DNA of 64,000 bases from NCBI RefSeq assembly GCF_018760735.1, contig NZ_JAHHZN010000003.1:340112-404111 (forward strand). Direction: 5' to 3'. The translations under genes and the position numbers were made by a program. The notes beneath the pieces are model-generated. The model was not told the origin of the DNA. It did not search any database and saw nothing but the letters and a program-made list of their open reading frames with translations. Source of the DNA: Hymenobacter piscis. GTDB lineage: Bacteria; Bacteroidota; Bacteroidia; Cytophagales; Hymenobacteraceae. Shown one piece after another: positions 8,708-20,545 of the stretch (the stretch's first letter is position 1; the number at the start of each line of letters is the position of its first letter).

Positions 8708-8872
8708 GAGGCTAATGTGCAGAATGTGAGAAATGTGATTCTGAATGTGGTATGAATGGGCGGAATATGGCGTGAATGTGCTTCTGAATACGGTAAATGA
8801 GGAAACCTTACGGAAGGTCCGTTACAGTTGCCACTCATTTTTCACGTTCTCCCACATTCCGCACATTAAAAA
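8708..8872. repeat. Inverted AATGTG/CACATT repeat region
   Basis: The left part has loose repeats of AATGTG (GTGCAGAATGTGAGAAATGT and on), the right part holds the complement (CCCACATTCCGCACATT). It fills the whole gap between mutS2 and rlmF and touches the rlmF start codon. The same motif family recurs at 11360-11523 and 50946-51075. Confidence 0.75.
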
Positions 8873-8875
8873 CCT

Positions 8876-11299
8876 TTATTTCAGCACGGCAATGGTCACG
8901 CCGTCGCCGCCGCGGTCGGCGTGCTCGTCGGCCACGCTGGCTACTTCGCGGGTGCGGTGGAGGTAGTCGCGGGCAATCTGGCGGAGGACGCCGTTGCCGC
9001 GGCCGTGCAGGATTTTGATTTCCGGGATGCCCAGCATGATGGCGTCGTCCACGTAGCTGCGGATTTTGGTGAGGGCGTCCTCGGCCCGCTCCCCGCGCAG
9101 GTCCAGGGTCGGGTTGAAGCTGGCCATGCGGCCGGTGGTATCGAAGCCCGAGCCCGCGTACTGGGCCGGGGCCAGGCGGGCCGCCTTCTTCTCCCGCTCC
9201 CGGATTTCGGAGCGCGTGAGCTTTTCGAGCTGACTGATCTTGACGAAGGTTTTCATGCCCCCGAACGACACCTCGGCGTTTTTGCCCTTCACGGCCATGA
9301 TTTCGCCGTGTCCTTCCTGACCCAGCAGGGCCACTTTGTCGCCGGGCTTGAGGGTGGCTGCGTCGGCCAGCTCGCGGGTGGCGCGGGGCTTGGGCGGCTC
9401 AATCTGGAGCTTTTCGCGCACGAACGTGTCGAGCTTGCCGCGGGCTTCCTTGGTGCGCTCCTTCTCGGCCTGGCCCAGGCGGATTTCCTGGATGGTAGCC
9501 TCAATCTGCTGGTTGGTGTCGCGGAGCAGCATCTTGGCTTTGGCCTTGGCTTCGCGCAGCACGTCGAGGGTAGTATCGTCGAGGTACTTCTTGAGGTCCT
9601 GGTATTCCTGGGCGGCTTTTTTGAGGCGGCGCTCGGCCTTGGCGGCTTCGGCGGTGCGCTGTTCCAGCTCGGTTTTCTCCTTTTCGAGGCCTTCCAGCAG
9701 CTGGTCGTAGCGGATTTTGTCCTTGCCCACCAGCTGGGTGGCCCGCTCTACTAGCTGCTTGGGCAGGCCGATTTTACGGGCAATTTCGATGGCGAACGAG
9801 GAGCCCGGCTTCCCGATTTCGAGGCGGTAGAGGGGCTGGAGCTGGTCGGGGTCGTAGCGCATGGCCCCGTTCACGATGCCGGGCGTGCGCTCGGCGTAGT
9901 TCTTGAGGTTGGTGTAGTGGGTCGTGATGACGCCGAAGGCCCGGGCGCGGTTGAGCTGCTCGAGCACGGCCTCGGCAATAGCCCCGCCCAAACTGGGCTC
10001 GGTGCCGGTGCCGAATTCGTCAATCAAAACCAGGCTGCGCTTGCCGGCCAGGGTCACGAACTGCTTCATGTTGAGCAGGTGCGAGGAGTACGTGCTCAGG
10101 TCGTTTTCCAGGCTCTGCTCGTCGCCGATGTCGATGAAAATATCGTCGAACATGCCGGCCTCCGACTTCTCGCCGGCCGGAATCAGCAGCCCACACTGCA
10201 GCATGTACTGCACCAGCCCCACAGTTTTCATGCTCACCGACTTACCCCCGGCGTTCGGCCCCGAAATCAGCAGGATGCGCTGCTCGGGCGTGAGCTCAAT
10301 ATCGAGGGGCACTACTTCGCGAGGGTCGTTTTTGACGTGGGCCAGGAAGGTGAGGTAGAGCAGCGGGTGGCGCACCTGCCGCCAGCGCAGCAAGGGGCGC
10401 GGGTGCAGCACGGGCAGCGTGGCTTCGAGGCGGCGGGCCAGCTGGCCCTTGGCCCGGATGAAGTCGAGCAACCCCAGGTACTGGTAGGCCTTGCGCAGGT
10501 CCGGAATGTGGGGCCGGAGCTGGACCGTGAGCTGGGTGAGAATGCGCACCAGCTCGCGCTGGTAGGCATTGTCGAGGTCCTTGATGTCGTTGTTGAGCTC
10601 GAACACGGCCTCGGGCTCGATGTACACGGTCTGCCCCGTGGCCGACTCATCGTGAATCAGGCCCTTCACCCGGCGCTTGTGCTCGGCCACCACCGGCAGC
10701 ACCAGCCGCCCGCCCCGGATGGTGGGCTCGGCGCCCTCGGGCACCCAGCCTTCCTGGCGGGCGTGGCGCAGAATGCCGGTAATCTGCTTGCGCAGCTGCA
10801 CCTGCCGCGAAATCAGCTCCTGGCGCAGCTGGCGCAGCAGCGGCGAAGCGTCGTCGCGCACCAGTCCTTCGTCGTCCACCACCTTGTCGAGGGCGGCCAG
10901 CAGGTTGCGGTCGACCTGCACGCCAATACCCAGCAGGCGCAGCGTGGGGTAGAGGTCTTCCTCGGCGCGGGTGAAGAAAGTGAGGGCCTCGCGGATGGTG
11001 CGCAGGCTCATCTTGATGGCGTAGAAGGCGGCTACGTCGAGGTAGGAGCCGGGAATGTTGGCCCGCACGAGGTACTGGTGCACGTCGTGGTAGTGGGCGC
11101 CGGGGAAGTCGGCGCCGCTGTTGAGCAGCTGGCGGAACTCGTCGGTTTGCAGTAGCAGCTTCTGCAGGGGCTCGGCTTGGGTCTGGAAGCTCATTTTGCC
11201 CACGAAGTGGCGGCCCAGGCTGCTCAGGCACAACTCATTGAGCATCTCCCGCAGCTGGGAGAAGCCTATTTTCTGCTCGAAATTCTGAGGAAGAATCAA
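8876..11299 (-). CDS. mutS2: MutS2 endonuclease / ribosome-rescue ATPase
   Basis: 807 residues. The MutS-type ATPase has Walker A GPNAGGKS near residue 348 and the Walker B/signature run LVLIDEFGTGTEPSLGG near 430; a coiled coil spans about 525-620; a C-terminal Smr nuclease domain (730-807) has LDLRGERAEDAL and HGRGNGVLR. MutS2 acts on branched DNA and, in other bacteria, splits collided ribosomes. The start is a TTG at 11299: the N-terminus MILPQNFEQKIGF it gives matches what I recall of other Bacteroidota MutS2 proteins, and the first internal ATG would lose it. A TACCTTTA box at 11331-11338 on the minus strand is a plausible -7 element. Confidence 0.96.
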   Translation of the reverse strand: MILPQNFEQKIGFSQLREMLNELCLSSLGRHFVGKMSFQTQAEPLQKLLLQTDEFRQLLNSGADFPGAHYHDVHQYLVRANIPGSYLDVAAFYAIKMSLRTIREALTFFTRAEEDLYPTLRLLGIGVQVDRNLLAALDKVVDDEGLVRDDASPLLRQLRQELISRQVQLRKQITGILRHARQEGWVPEGAEPTIRGGRLVLPVVAEHKRRVKGLIHDESATGQTVYIEPEAVFELNNDIKDLDNAYQRELVRILTQLTVQLRPHIPDLRKAYQYLGLLDFIRAKGQLARRLEATLPVLHPRPLLRWRQVRHPLLYLTFLAHVKNDPREVVPLDIELTPEQRILLISGPNAGGKSVSMKTVGLVQYMLQCGLLIPAGEKSEAGMFDDIFIDIGDEQSLENDLSTYSSHLLNMKQFVTLAGKRSLVLIDEFGTGTEPSLGGAIAEAVLEQLNRARAFGVITTHYTNLKNYAERTPGIVNGAMRYDPDQLQPLYRLEIGKPGSSFAIEIARKIGLPKQLVERATQLVGKDKIRYDQLLEGLEKEKTELEQRTAEAAKAERRLKKAAQEYQDLKKYLDDTTLDVLREAKAKAKMLLRDTNQQIEATIQEIRLGQAEKERTKEARGKLDTFVREKLQIEPPKPRATRELADAATLKPGDKVALLGQEGHGEIMAVKGKNAEVSFGGMKTFVKISQLEKLTRSEIREREKKAARLAPAQYAGSGFDTTGRMASFNPTLDLRGERAEDALTKIRSYVDDAIMLGIPEIKILHGRGNGVLRQIARDYLHRTREVASVADEHADRGGDGVTIAVLK

Positions 11300-11330
11300 A
11301 TTCGGTCGTCTTGGAAATCGGAATGGAGTG

Positions 11331-11338
11331 TAAAGGTA
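11331..11338 (-). promoter_or_regulatory. Possible -7 element of mutS2
   Basis: On the minus strand TACCTTTA stands about 31 bases before the TTG start of mutS2. It differs from TAnnTTTG in the last base; no TTG is found at the usual distance upstream. Confidence 0.35.
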
Positions 11339-11359
11339 AACAGGATATAGGCCGGGAAA

Positions 11360-11523
11360 GATTCACATTCTTTAATGTGCCGGATGTGAACAATGCGTTG
11401 AATGTGAAAATGCCCCGGAGGGGCGCCTGCTTGTTCTCCTGATGCCGGCTGAAACCGCCGTGGTATTACGTCACATTGCCCACATTGCCCACATTGCCCA
11501 CATTGCCCACATTCCCCACATTC
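11360..11523. repeat. CACATT repeat region with 9-base tandem array
   Basis: The right end holds five CACATTGCC-type 9-base units in a row (from about 11472), closing with CACATTCCCCACATT. The left end has scattered AATGTG words in the opposite sense. The array runs up to the stop codon of the next minus-strand gene. Confidence 0.85.
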
Positions 11524-12282
11524 CTACATCTCCCCTTCCACGCCCAGCCCGAACAGGGCGAAATCGTACTTCACGGGGTCCTGGGGGTCGAAGGTGCGCA
11601 GGTGAGCGGTGAGTTCCTCAGCGGCCAGCCAATCCACCTGCTTGCGCTGGAGCAGGCCCAGGCGGCGGCCGACGCGCTCCACGTGCACGTCGCAGGGGCA
11701 GATGAGGTCGGCGGGTGAGAGGCGCCGCCAGAGGCCGAAATCCACGCCGTGGGGGTCGAGGCGCACCATCCAGCGCAGGTACATGTTCACGCGCTTGCAG
11801 GCCGAGCCCCGGGCCGGCGTGGCCACGTGCTTGCGGGTGCGCTGGGGCGCGTCGTCGAGGCTGAAAAACAGGGTATGGAAGTTCTCCAGCCGCTCTTTCT
11901 GGGTTGCGCCGCGCAGAAACGCGTCTTCCAGTGACTCGTGCCGGCCGTAGTACCAGCGCAGCCAGTGCACGAAGTACAGCAGGTCGGTGTCGCAGAAGGT
12001 GCGGTGGCAGAAGCCCAGCAGCTTCCGGAGGTCCTCGTCGTGGTGCTCCGTGATGAACTGGTGGGGCGCGTCGTCCATGCGGCGCAGCAGCTCGGTTACC
12101 TTGCTGATGATGGTGGGCCGCCGTCCCCAGGCCAGCAAAGCCGCAAACAGCCCGCTGATTTCCACATCAGCCCGCGCCGAAAACCGGTGCGGAATGCTGA
12201 TGGGGTCGAGGGTGATGAAGCCGGGCTGGTCGTAGTGGCGGTATTTTTCGTCGAGCAACGCCCGCACCTGCGCGTGGTTCAT
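11524..12282 (-). CDS. TIGR02757 (DUF2400) family protein
   Basis: 252 residues from ATG 12282. The sequence follows the TIGR02757/DUF2400 pattern: LLDEKYRHYDQPGFITLDPISIPH, then SGLFAALLAWGRRPTIISK, FCHRTFCDTDLLYF, KRVNMYLRWMVR and HVERVGRRLGLL. The family resembles helix-hairpin-helix DNA glycosylases but is not characterised, so a DNA-repair role is only an inference. An extension upstream to 12378 would translate repeat DNA. The leader directly before the ATG is made of TCACC/TTTCACC repeat units rather than a Shine-Dalgarno site. Confidence 0.88.
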   Translation of the reverse strand: MNHAQVRALLDEKYRHYDQPGFITLDPISIPHRFSARADVEISGLFAALLAWGRRPTIISKVTELLRRMDDAPHQFITEHHDEDLRKLLGFCHRTFCDTDLLYFVHWLRWYYGRHESLEDAFLRGATQKERLENFHTLFFSLDDAPQRTRKHVATPARGSACKRVNMYLRWMVRLDPHGVDFGLWRRLSPADLICPCDVHVERVGRRLGLLQRKQVDWLAAEELTAHLRTFDPQDPVKYDFALFGLGVEGEM

Positions 12283-12285
12283 GAA

Positions 12286-12420
12286 GGTGAAATGGTGAGG
12301 TGGTGAAATAGTGAGTTGATGTTCAAGCGGCCTGGAGTTGCAGCAGTCAGCACGGGTTGAAGGCGCAATGAGGACCACTTGAACGTCAAACTCACCATTT
12401 CACCACCTCACTATCTCACC
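12286..12420. repeat. Palindrome with octamer arms, core type D
   Basis: Outer arms are built of GGTGAAAT/GGTGAGGT units on the left and their complement (CTCACCATTTCACCACC) on the right. The inner part reads AGTTGATGTTCAAG on the left and CTTGAACGTCAAACT on the right. The element spans the gap completely, from four bases before one start codon to two bases before the stop of the LysM gene. A relative is at 40431-40613. Confidence 0.85.
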
Positions 12421-12421
12421 G

Positions 12422-13420
12422 CTACGGCACGTAGTTGGTTTCCACGCGGAAGCGCTGGTCGGGGGTGGCCAGGCGCTGCACGGCCCGCTTGGAGAGGCGC
12501 ACCAGGATGTTGGTGTTTTCGCCCGTATCGGGCAGCTTGCCGATGACGCGCACGTACACGGCCATGCCGTTCATGATGTTGCGCACCTCCATGATGGTGC
12601 CCACAGGGGCCGTTTTGTGCAGGGCCAGGTACTTGTCGGAGGCATCGGTGGGGATGGCCATGGCCAGGCCGCTTTCCGACACGCGCCGCACAATTTCGCT
12701 GGCCCGGGTGGGGGCGCGCTCCTTTTCCTCGGGCTCGGGCGTCACGGCCGGGGCGGCGGCCTCGTCACGGGCTTTGTCGCGGGCGGCGCGCTCCGCGGCC
12801 TCGTCCCGCTCGGGGCGGGCAGCCGGGGCGGGGGTGGCGGGGCGCGGGGCGGGCGCCGCCGGGCGCGGAGCGGCAGCTACCGGCGCAGGCGGGCCGGCCG
12901 CACCGGTGGCCGGGCCGGCAATAATCACCTGCTCACCCACGCGCACGTTGTAGGTGGTGGCAAACCCGTTGAGGCGGGCCAGCTCGGCGGGCGTGGTCTG
13001 GAAGCGGCGGGCAATGCCGTAAAGCGTCATGCCGGCGCCTACTTTGTACACGCGGTTGCCGTTGGCATCGGTGGGCAGGGCGCGCACTAGGGCCGAGGCC
13101 GGCGCGGCCACGGCTACCGGCTTGCGCGGGGCCGGAGCGGGCGTGAGCACCACCCGCTCCCGGGGCACGAGCACAATCTGCCCGGTCACGAGCTGCCCCT
13201 TCTGCCCCGAGTTGGCCTCCACGATATTCTCCACGGGCACTTTGTAGCGGCGGGCCAGGCCGTAGAGCGTCTCGCCGGGTGTTACGCGGTGGCGGATGAG
13301 CATTTTGTTGTTGCGGTATTCCACCCCGATGGAATCGGGCGGAGCTACCAGACCGGGGCCGGCCCAGGCAGACAGTCCGGAGAAAACAAGGGCAACAGTC
13401 AGGAAGGAAAAACGGAGCAT
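12422..13420 (-). CDS. LysM and RlpA-like exported protein
   Basis: 332 residues from ATG 13420. Signal peptide 1-20 (ends SAWA). Two LysM domains follow, one at about 40-87 (RHRVTPGETLYGLARRYKV) and one at about 125-170 (VYKVGAGMTLYGIARRFQT), then an Ala/Pro/Arg-rich low-complexity stretch to about 245, and a C-terminal double-psi-beta-barrel of the RlpA type (GTIMEVRNIMNGMAVYVRVIG). LysM binds peptidoglycan; RlpA-like barrels occur in lytic transglycosylases and in non-enzymatic septal proteins. A periplasmic cell-wall role is likely; catalysis is not shown. Confidence 0.88.
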   Translation of the reverse strand: MLRFSFLTVALVFSGLSAWAGPGLVAPPDSIGVEYRNNKMLIRHRVTPGETLYGLARRYKVPVENIVEANSGQKGQLVTGQIVLVPRERVVLTPAPAPRKPVAVAAPASALVRALPTDANGNRVYKVGAGMTLYGIARRFQTTPAELARLNGFATTYNVRVGEQVIIAGPATGAAGPPAPVAAAPRPAAPAPRPATPAPAARPERDEAAERAARDKARDEAAAPAVTPEPEEKERAPTRASEIVRRVSESGLAMAIPTDASDKYLALHKTAPVGTIMEVRNIMNGMAVYVRVIGKLPDTGENTNILVRLSKRAVQRLATPDQRFRVETNYVP

Positions 13421-13657
13421 ACGGCGTCGGCAGGCAGGAAAACGGCTGACCGGTAACAACGACCGGGCCAGTCCGTCTGGGCTAAAGTTGGTCGAAAGTT
13501 ACGGAATCGGGCGGAAGCGGCTCTATGGTTCGAATTTCGGTCGATTTTTACGGTTGATTTTCCGGATGACGCGGGCGGATCGGGCCGTATTACGGGCTTT
13601 TGCCGTTTCTTGCGCCTTTCCTGTCCCGGCTTTTCTTTCCGCCTCAACCGCCCGCTC

Positions 13658-14416
13658 ATGCTCGCCATCGGTATCATTCCCGCCCGCTACGCCTCCACCC
13701 GCTTGCCCGGCAAGCCCCTCATCGATTTGGGCGGCCAGTCCATGATTGAGCGCGTGGTCCGGCAGGCCGAGCAGTCGCGCCTGAGCCGGGTGGTGGTGGC
13801 CACCGACGACGCGCGCATCCTCGAACACGTGCAGAGCTTCGGGGGCGAGGCCGTGCTCACCCGCCCCGACCACCCCAGCGGCACCGACCGGGTCCGCGAC
13901 GCCTACGAGCAGCTGGGCACAACGGCCAACTGCATCGTGAACATCCAGGGCGACGAGCCCTTCATCCACCCCCGCCAGATTGACGCGCTGGTGGAGCTTT
14001 TCACCGCCCCCGAGCCGCCCGCGCTGGCTACGCTGGTGAAGCCCGTGGTGAGTGCGGAGGAGCTTTTCAGCCCCCACCTGCCCAAAGTGGTGCTCGACGG
14101 CCGGGGCCGGGCCCTGTACTTCAGCCGCCACCCCCTGCCCTACCAGCGCCAGCACCCCGAAAGCGAGTGGCTCAGCCACCACCGCTACCTGCGCCACATC
14201 GGCCTCTACGCCTACCGCCCCGACGTGCTGCGCGCCATCACCCAGTTCCCGCCCTCGCCCCTGGAGCTGGCCGAAAGCCTCGAACAACTCCGCTGGCTCG
14301 AAGCCGGCTACCCCATCCAAACGGCAGAAACCGACCTCGAAACCATCGGCATCGACACCCCCGAAGACGTGGAGCGGGCGCTTTTGAGAATTAAAAATGC
14401 CGGGTTGTCATCCTGA
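13658..14416 (+). CDS. kdsB: 3-deoxy-manno-octulosonate cytidylyltransferase
   Basis: 252 residues from ATG 13658. KdsB activates Kdo as CMP-Kdo for LPS inner core synthesis in the cytoplasm. Visible: IIPARYASTRLPGKPL at the N-terminus, VVVATDDARI, the SGTDRVRDAY segment, NIQGDEPFI, and HIGLYAYRPDVL. Its last residues (KNAGLSS) and stop codon are encoded inside the left arm of a palindromic repeat: the usual protein end lies just before, at the ERALLRIK region. The element may thus have replaced the native stop. It is a lone plus-strand gene. Confidence 0.97.
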   Translation: MLAIGIIPARYASTRLPGKPLIDLGGQSMIERVVRQAEQSRLSRVVVATDDARILEHVQSFGGEAVLTRPDHPSGTDRVRDAYEQLGTTANCIVNIQGDEPFIHPRQIDALVELFTAPEPPALATLVKPVVSAEELFSPHLPKVVLDGRGRALYFSRHPLPYQRQHPESEWLSHHRYLRHIGLYAYRPDVLRAITQFPPSPLELAESLEQLRWLEAGYPIQTAETDLETIGIDTPEDVERALLRIKNAGLSS

Positions 14417-14523
14417 GCGGAGCGAAGGATCCTATCACGTTAGAATAAGTCGTTACTACGGCCGTTTTCGCGTGATAGGATCCTTCGCTCCGCTCAGGAT
14501 GACAACCCGGCATTTTTAATTCT
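14387..14523. repeat. REP-like palindrome type B with arms copying the kdsB end
   Basis: Perfect inverted arms of 53 bases (14387-14439 and 14471-14523). The inner 31 bases are the type B core (GTCATCCTGAGC, GGAGCGAAGGATCC, TATCACG). The outer 20 or so bases (AGAATTAAAAATGCCGGGTT) are coding DNA of the kdsB tail on the left, and an inverted copy of it on the right. Confidence 0.95.
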
Positions 14524-14530
14524 ACCTAAC

Positions 14531-16831
<2,301 letters not shown>

Positions 16832-16907
16832 AGCATACGCGGAAGGCTCCGGACATGCCGAGCCATAATCGAGGCATCTGCCGCGGCAGCAATTGAATCG
16901 ACTGGCT

Positions 16908-16932
16908 CCCCCTCTCCCCGAGGAGAGGGGGC
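16908..16932. terminator. Hairpin downstream of the DUF1622 gene
   Basis: CCCCCTCTCC and GGAGAGGGGG-type arms around CCGA. On the minus strand it lies about 30 bases after the DUF1622 stop. There is no T run, so termination is uncertain. Nothing else is seen in 16832-16963. Confidence 0.4.
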
Positions 16933-16963
16933 CGGGGGGTGAGGTAGCGACAGAACGGATCCG

Positions 16964-17410
16964 TCACTGCTCCTCCGCGGCCTCGGCGGCGGGTGCGGCC
17001 TCGTTGCGGGCTTTGCGCTGGATGTGGTGTTCGGCGGCCTTGCGGTGCTCGTCCTTCATTTCGCGGGAAAGGAAGAAGTTGAGCGCCGTCCGGATAACGG
17101 CAATGGATCCGAGTTTGCCAATCTGCTCCCAGCTGGGCGCAATGGTGGTCGAGAGGATGTCGGCGCCGAGCTGAAACTCCAGGGCCAGAGCCAGGTAGCG
17201 GGCCAGGGTGAGGCGGATGGCGGTGAAGTCGGCCGTGCGGTTGGTGAGCAGGGCCTTCACGAACAGGTAGCCCGCCCCCATCAGCCCCAGCACGATAATG
17301 GCGGCCCCCACGGCTTCGGCCCCCAGCTTGAGCCAGAGCACGGTGCGCACCACCATATCTTCGACCAGCGAATAGGTGGTGGTAATCTGAGGAATAGCCG
17401 TTTCAGTCAT
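16964..17410 (-). CDS. DUF1622 membrane protein
   Basis: 148 residues. Three hydrophobic segments (about 33-55, 85-105 and 115-130), the middle region reading RLTLARYLALALEFQLGADILSTTI, which is the signature of the DUF1622 family of small inner-membrane proteins. The C-terminus is charged and Ala/Glu-rich. The function of the family is unknown. It lies 59 bases upstream, on the same strand, of no obvious partner: SUI1 precedes it in transcription order, ending 59 bases before this ATG. Confidence 0.85.
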   Translation of the reverse strand: MTETAIPQITTTYSLVEDMVVRTVLWLKLGAEAVGAAIIVLGLMGAGYLFVKALLTNRTADFTAIRLTLARYLALALEFQLGADILSTTIAPSWEQIGKLGSIAVIRTALNFFLSREMKDEHRKAAEHHIQRKARNEAAPAAEAAEEQ

Positions 17411-17469
17411 CAGCAGCAGGAAGGAAAGGAAAGCAATTCGACGCGCCGGGCACGCATGGCCGCGCCGGG

Positions 17470-17805
17470 TTACCCGCCAGCCTTCTTGGCTTTGTATCCT
17501 TTCTCGAGGAGCAGGGCCAGCACTTTGTCGCGGAAGTCGCCCTGGATGAGAATTTCGCCGTCCTTGCTGTTGCCACCCACGCCGCAGCGGGTTTTGAGCA
17601 GCTTGCCCAGCTCCTGCAAATCGGCGTCCTGGCCCACGAAGCCGGTAATGAGCGTCACCTGCTTGCCCCCGCGCGACTTCTTATCGAGCTGCACGCGCAG
17701 GTTCTGCTGCTGGGGCGGCAGCGTGGCGGCCGTTTCGTCGCCGGGCTCGTCGTAGCTGAAATCGGGGTTGGTGGAATACACCACGCCCTGGCGTTGCTTT
17801 TTCAT
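17470..17805 (-). CDS. SUI1/YciH-type translation initiation factor
   Basis: 111 residues from ATG 17805. The C-terminal half is the SUI1 fold: [16 protein letters not shown], then [26 protein letters not shown] and [15 protein letters not shown]. Bacterial YciH-like proteins resemble eIF1 and are thought to influence start-codon fidelity. The leader immediately before the ATG consists of (ACTCACT)-type heptamers on the minus strand, the same leader that stands before the phzF-like gene at 35994. An in-frame extension to 17844 would be translated repeat. Confidence 0.92.
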   Translation of the reverse strand: MKKQRQGVVYSTNPDFSYDEPGDETAATLPPQQQNLRVQLDKKSRGGKQVTLITGFVGQDADLQELGKLLKTRCGVGGNSKDGEILIQGDFRDKVLALLLEKGYKAKKAGG

Positions 17806-17806
17806 G

Positions 17807-17999
17807 GGTGAGTAGTGAGTAGTGAGTAAAAATACGACGGTCATTCCGAGCGGAGCGAGGCATCTCGCGTGCTGACGTTGCGGGAGTACTTATTACGTTT
17901 GGGTTAGCATCACAACGTCAGCACGCGAGATGCCTCGCTCCGCTCGGAATGACGTGCGGGTGTTACCATTCAACCATTTAGCCATTCAACAATTCACCC
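17807..17999. repeat. Type A palindrome flanked by heptamers
   Basis: Perfect 41-base arms at 17840-17880 and 17913-17953 (outer end GTCATTCCGAGC, inner end GCGTGCTGACGTTG) with a 32-base loop. To the left are GTGAGTA heptamers (17807-17830); to the right are CCATTCAA-like words (17965-17999). The region fills the whole gap between SUI1 and the lipid kinase gene. Confidence 0.92.
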
Positions 18000-18000
18000 C

Positions 18001-18870
18001 CTACACCGCCACTTCCAGGGCCAGCGGCCGGAGCTCCACTTCGAAATTGGTGGCGTCGGCCACGTAGTCGCCATCAACGTGAAAGCCCAGGGGGGCGGCA
18101 GCCCGCACCCGGATGTGGTGGCTGCGGTGAAACTGAGCCCCGCCCGAGGTGGGCAGCGTGCCCAGGGCCAGACCCACGCCCACCCGCACGGCCCGCCAGA
18201 CCGGCAGCGCATCAATCAGGCAGAGGTCGAGCAGGCCGTCCTGGATGTCGGCGCGGGGCGCGATGTAGGCGTTGTTGCCATACTGGGCCGCGTTGGCGAA
18301 GGCCAGCACGTAGCAGTGGGTATCGAGCAGCTCCTGGTTTTCGAGCTGGACCTGCACGGCGGTGGGCTGGTAGCGGCCGTACTCGCGCAGGGCCACTTTC
18401 ACGTAGGTAGCCAGCCCCCGGGTGCCGGCCTGGGCAAACAGGCGGCTCACGTGGGCATCGAAGCCCAGGCCGGCGGTGCAGAAAAACCAGTGCCCATTAA
18501 TGCGGCCCGCATCCATGCGCTGAAACCGGGGGGCGCACGCCCGCTGCACGGCCCCGGGCAAATCCAGGGGCAGGTGTAGGTGGCGGGCCAGGCCGTTGCC
18601 CGAGCCCCGGGGTACAATGCCCAGGGCGGCCCTGGTGCCCAGCAGGCCGCGGGCCACTTCGTTTACCGTCCCGTCGCCGCCCACGGCCACCACCACCCGG
18701 CAGCCCGCCTCGGCCGCTTGGCGGGCCAGCAGCTCGGCGTGGCCGGCATATTCGGTGGGCCGGATTTCAAACTCCGCCCCGGCTTCCGTCGCATGCTGAG
18801 CCAACAGCGCCGGCACGTCCTGGGTGCGGTTGGTGCCGGAAGTGGGGTTGAGAATAAAGCAGATGCGCAT
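18001..18870 (-). CDS. YegS/diacylglycerol kinase family lipid kinase
   Basis: 289 residues from ATG 18870. Motifs of the DAGK catalytic domain are clear: FILNPTSGTNR at the start (NPxSG), VVAVGGDGTVNEVARG near residue 62, and GIVPRGSGNGLARHL near 90. The C-terminal beta-sandwich holds DGLLDLCLI. The family phosphorylates diacylglycerol, phosphatidylglycerol or sphingoid lipids using ATP; Hymenobacteraceae make sphingolipids, so a sphingoid substrate is possible but not shown. Residues upstream of this ATG are repeat DNA. Confidence 0.92.
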   Translation of the reverse strand: MRICFILNPTSGTNRTQDVPALLAQHATEAGAEFEIRPTEYAGHAELLARQAAEAGCRVVVAVGGDGTVNEVARGLLGTRAALGIVPRGSGNGLARHLHLPLDLPGAVQRACAPRFQRMDAGRINGHWFFCTAGLGFDAHVSRLFAQAGTRGLATYVKVALREYGRYQPTAVQVQLENQELLDTHCYVLAFANAAQYGNNAYIAPRADIQDGLLDLCLIDALPVWRAVRVGVGLALGTLPTSGGAQFHRSHHIRVRAAAPLGFHVDGDYVADATNFEVELRPLALEVAV

Positions 18871-18879
18871 CACTTTTAA

Positions 18880-19090
18880 GCTGGTAGCGGATAGCGGTTG
18901 GCTGTTAGCTTTCGGTTCGGGCAGTTCAAGGCCGCAACAAAAGAACGTCATTCCGGGCAAAGCGAAGAATCCCGCGTGAAATCCTTGCGGTTAAGCAACG
19001 ATGACACGCGGGATTCTTTGCTTCGCCTGGAACAACGTTCCAGGCAGTTCCGTCCGTTCAGCTGACAGCCAACAGCCATCAGCTAACGGC
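18880..19090. repeat. Diverged type A palindrome
   Basis: Left arm GAACGTCATTCCGGGC, then AAAGCGAAGAATCCCGCGTG; right arm CACGCGGGATTC, then TTTGCTTCGCCTGGAACAACGTTC, with several mismatches. Outside are weak inverted words (TAGCGGTTGGCTGTTAGC and GCTGACAGCCAACAGCC). Confidence 0.75.
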
Positions 19091-19096
19091 CAAAAC

Positions 19097-20257
<1,161 letters not shown>

Positions 20258-20339
20258 TTAAGAGGCCCGGATTGGAAAATTTTTCGGCTGAAAATCAGCT
20301 CACTTGCCCGAAACGCCCGTTTTTTTTCAAAACCGGGTA

Positions 20340-20369
20340 TTGCGCCGAAAGTTCGGGTGCCTATCTTTG
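20340..20369 (+). promoter_or_regulatory. Promoter of tRNA-Glu copy 1
   Basis: TTG at 20340-20342, exactly 19 bases, then TATCTTTG at 20362-20369: a perfect Bacteroidota sigma-A promoter. The expected transcription start is near 20376, some 30 bases before the tRNA. Confidence 0.9.
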
Positions 20370-20405
20370 CATCACCAAAACGGAAAAACGCTTCCGCTTT
20401 TAACT

Positions 20406-20477
20406 GGTCCGTTCGTCTAGGGGTTAGGACAGTAGATTTTCATTCTACCAACAGGGGTTCGATTCCCCTACGGACTA
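20406..20477 (+). tRNA. tRNA-Glu (anticodon TTC), copy 1
   Basis: 72 bases. Acceptor stem GGTCCGT with ACGGACT (closing G-U) and discriminator A; D-arm with GGGGTTAGGAC; anticodon stem GTAGA/TCTAC around TTTTCAT, so anticodon TTC; T-arm AGGGGTTCGATTCCCCT. CCA is not encoded (CAT follows). Identical in all 72 bases to the copy at 30289-30360. Confidence 0.97.
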
Positions 20478-20490
20478 CATTACTCTCTGA

Positions 20491-20525
20491 AACGCCTTGT
20501 AAACACCTGTTTACAAGGCGTTTTT
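20491..20525 (+). terminator. Terminator of tRNA-Glu copy 1
   Basis: AACGCCTTGTAAACA, CC, and the complement, followed by TTTTT. Confidence 0.9.
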
Positions 20526-20545
20526 GCGTTTGCGGCCATCCGGCC

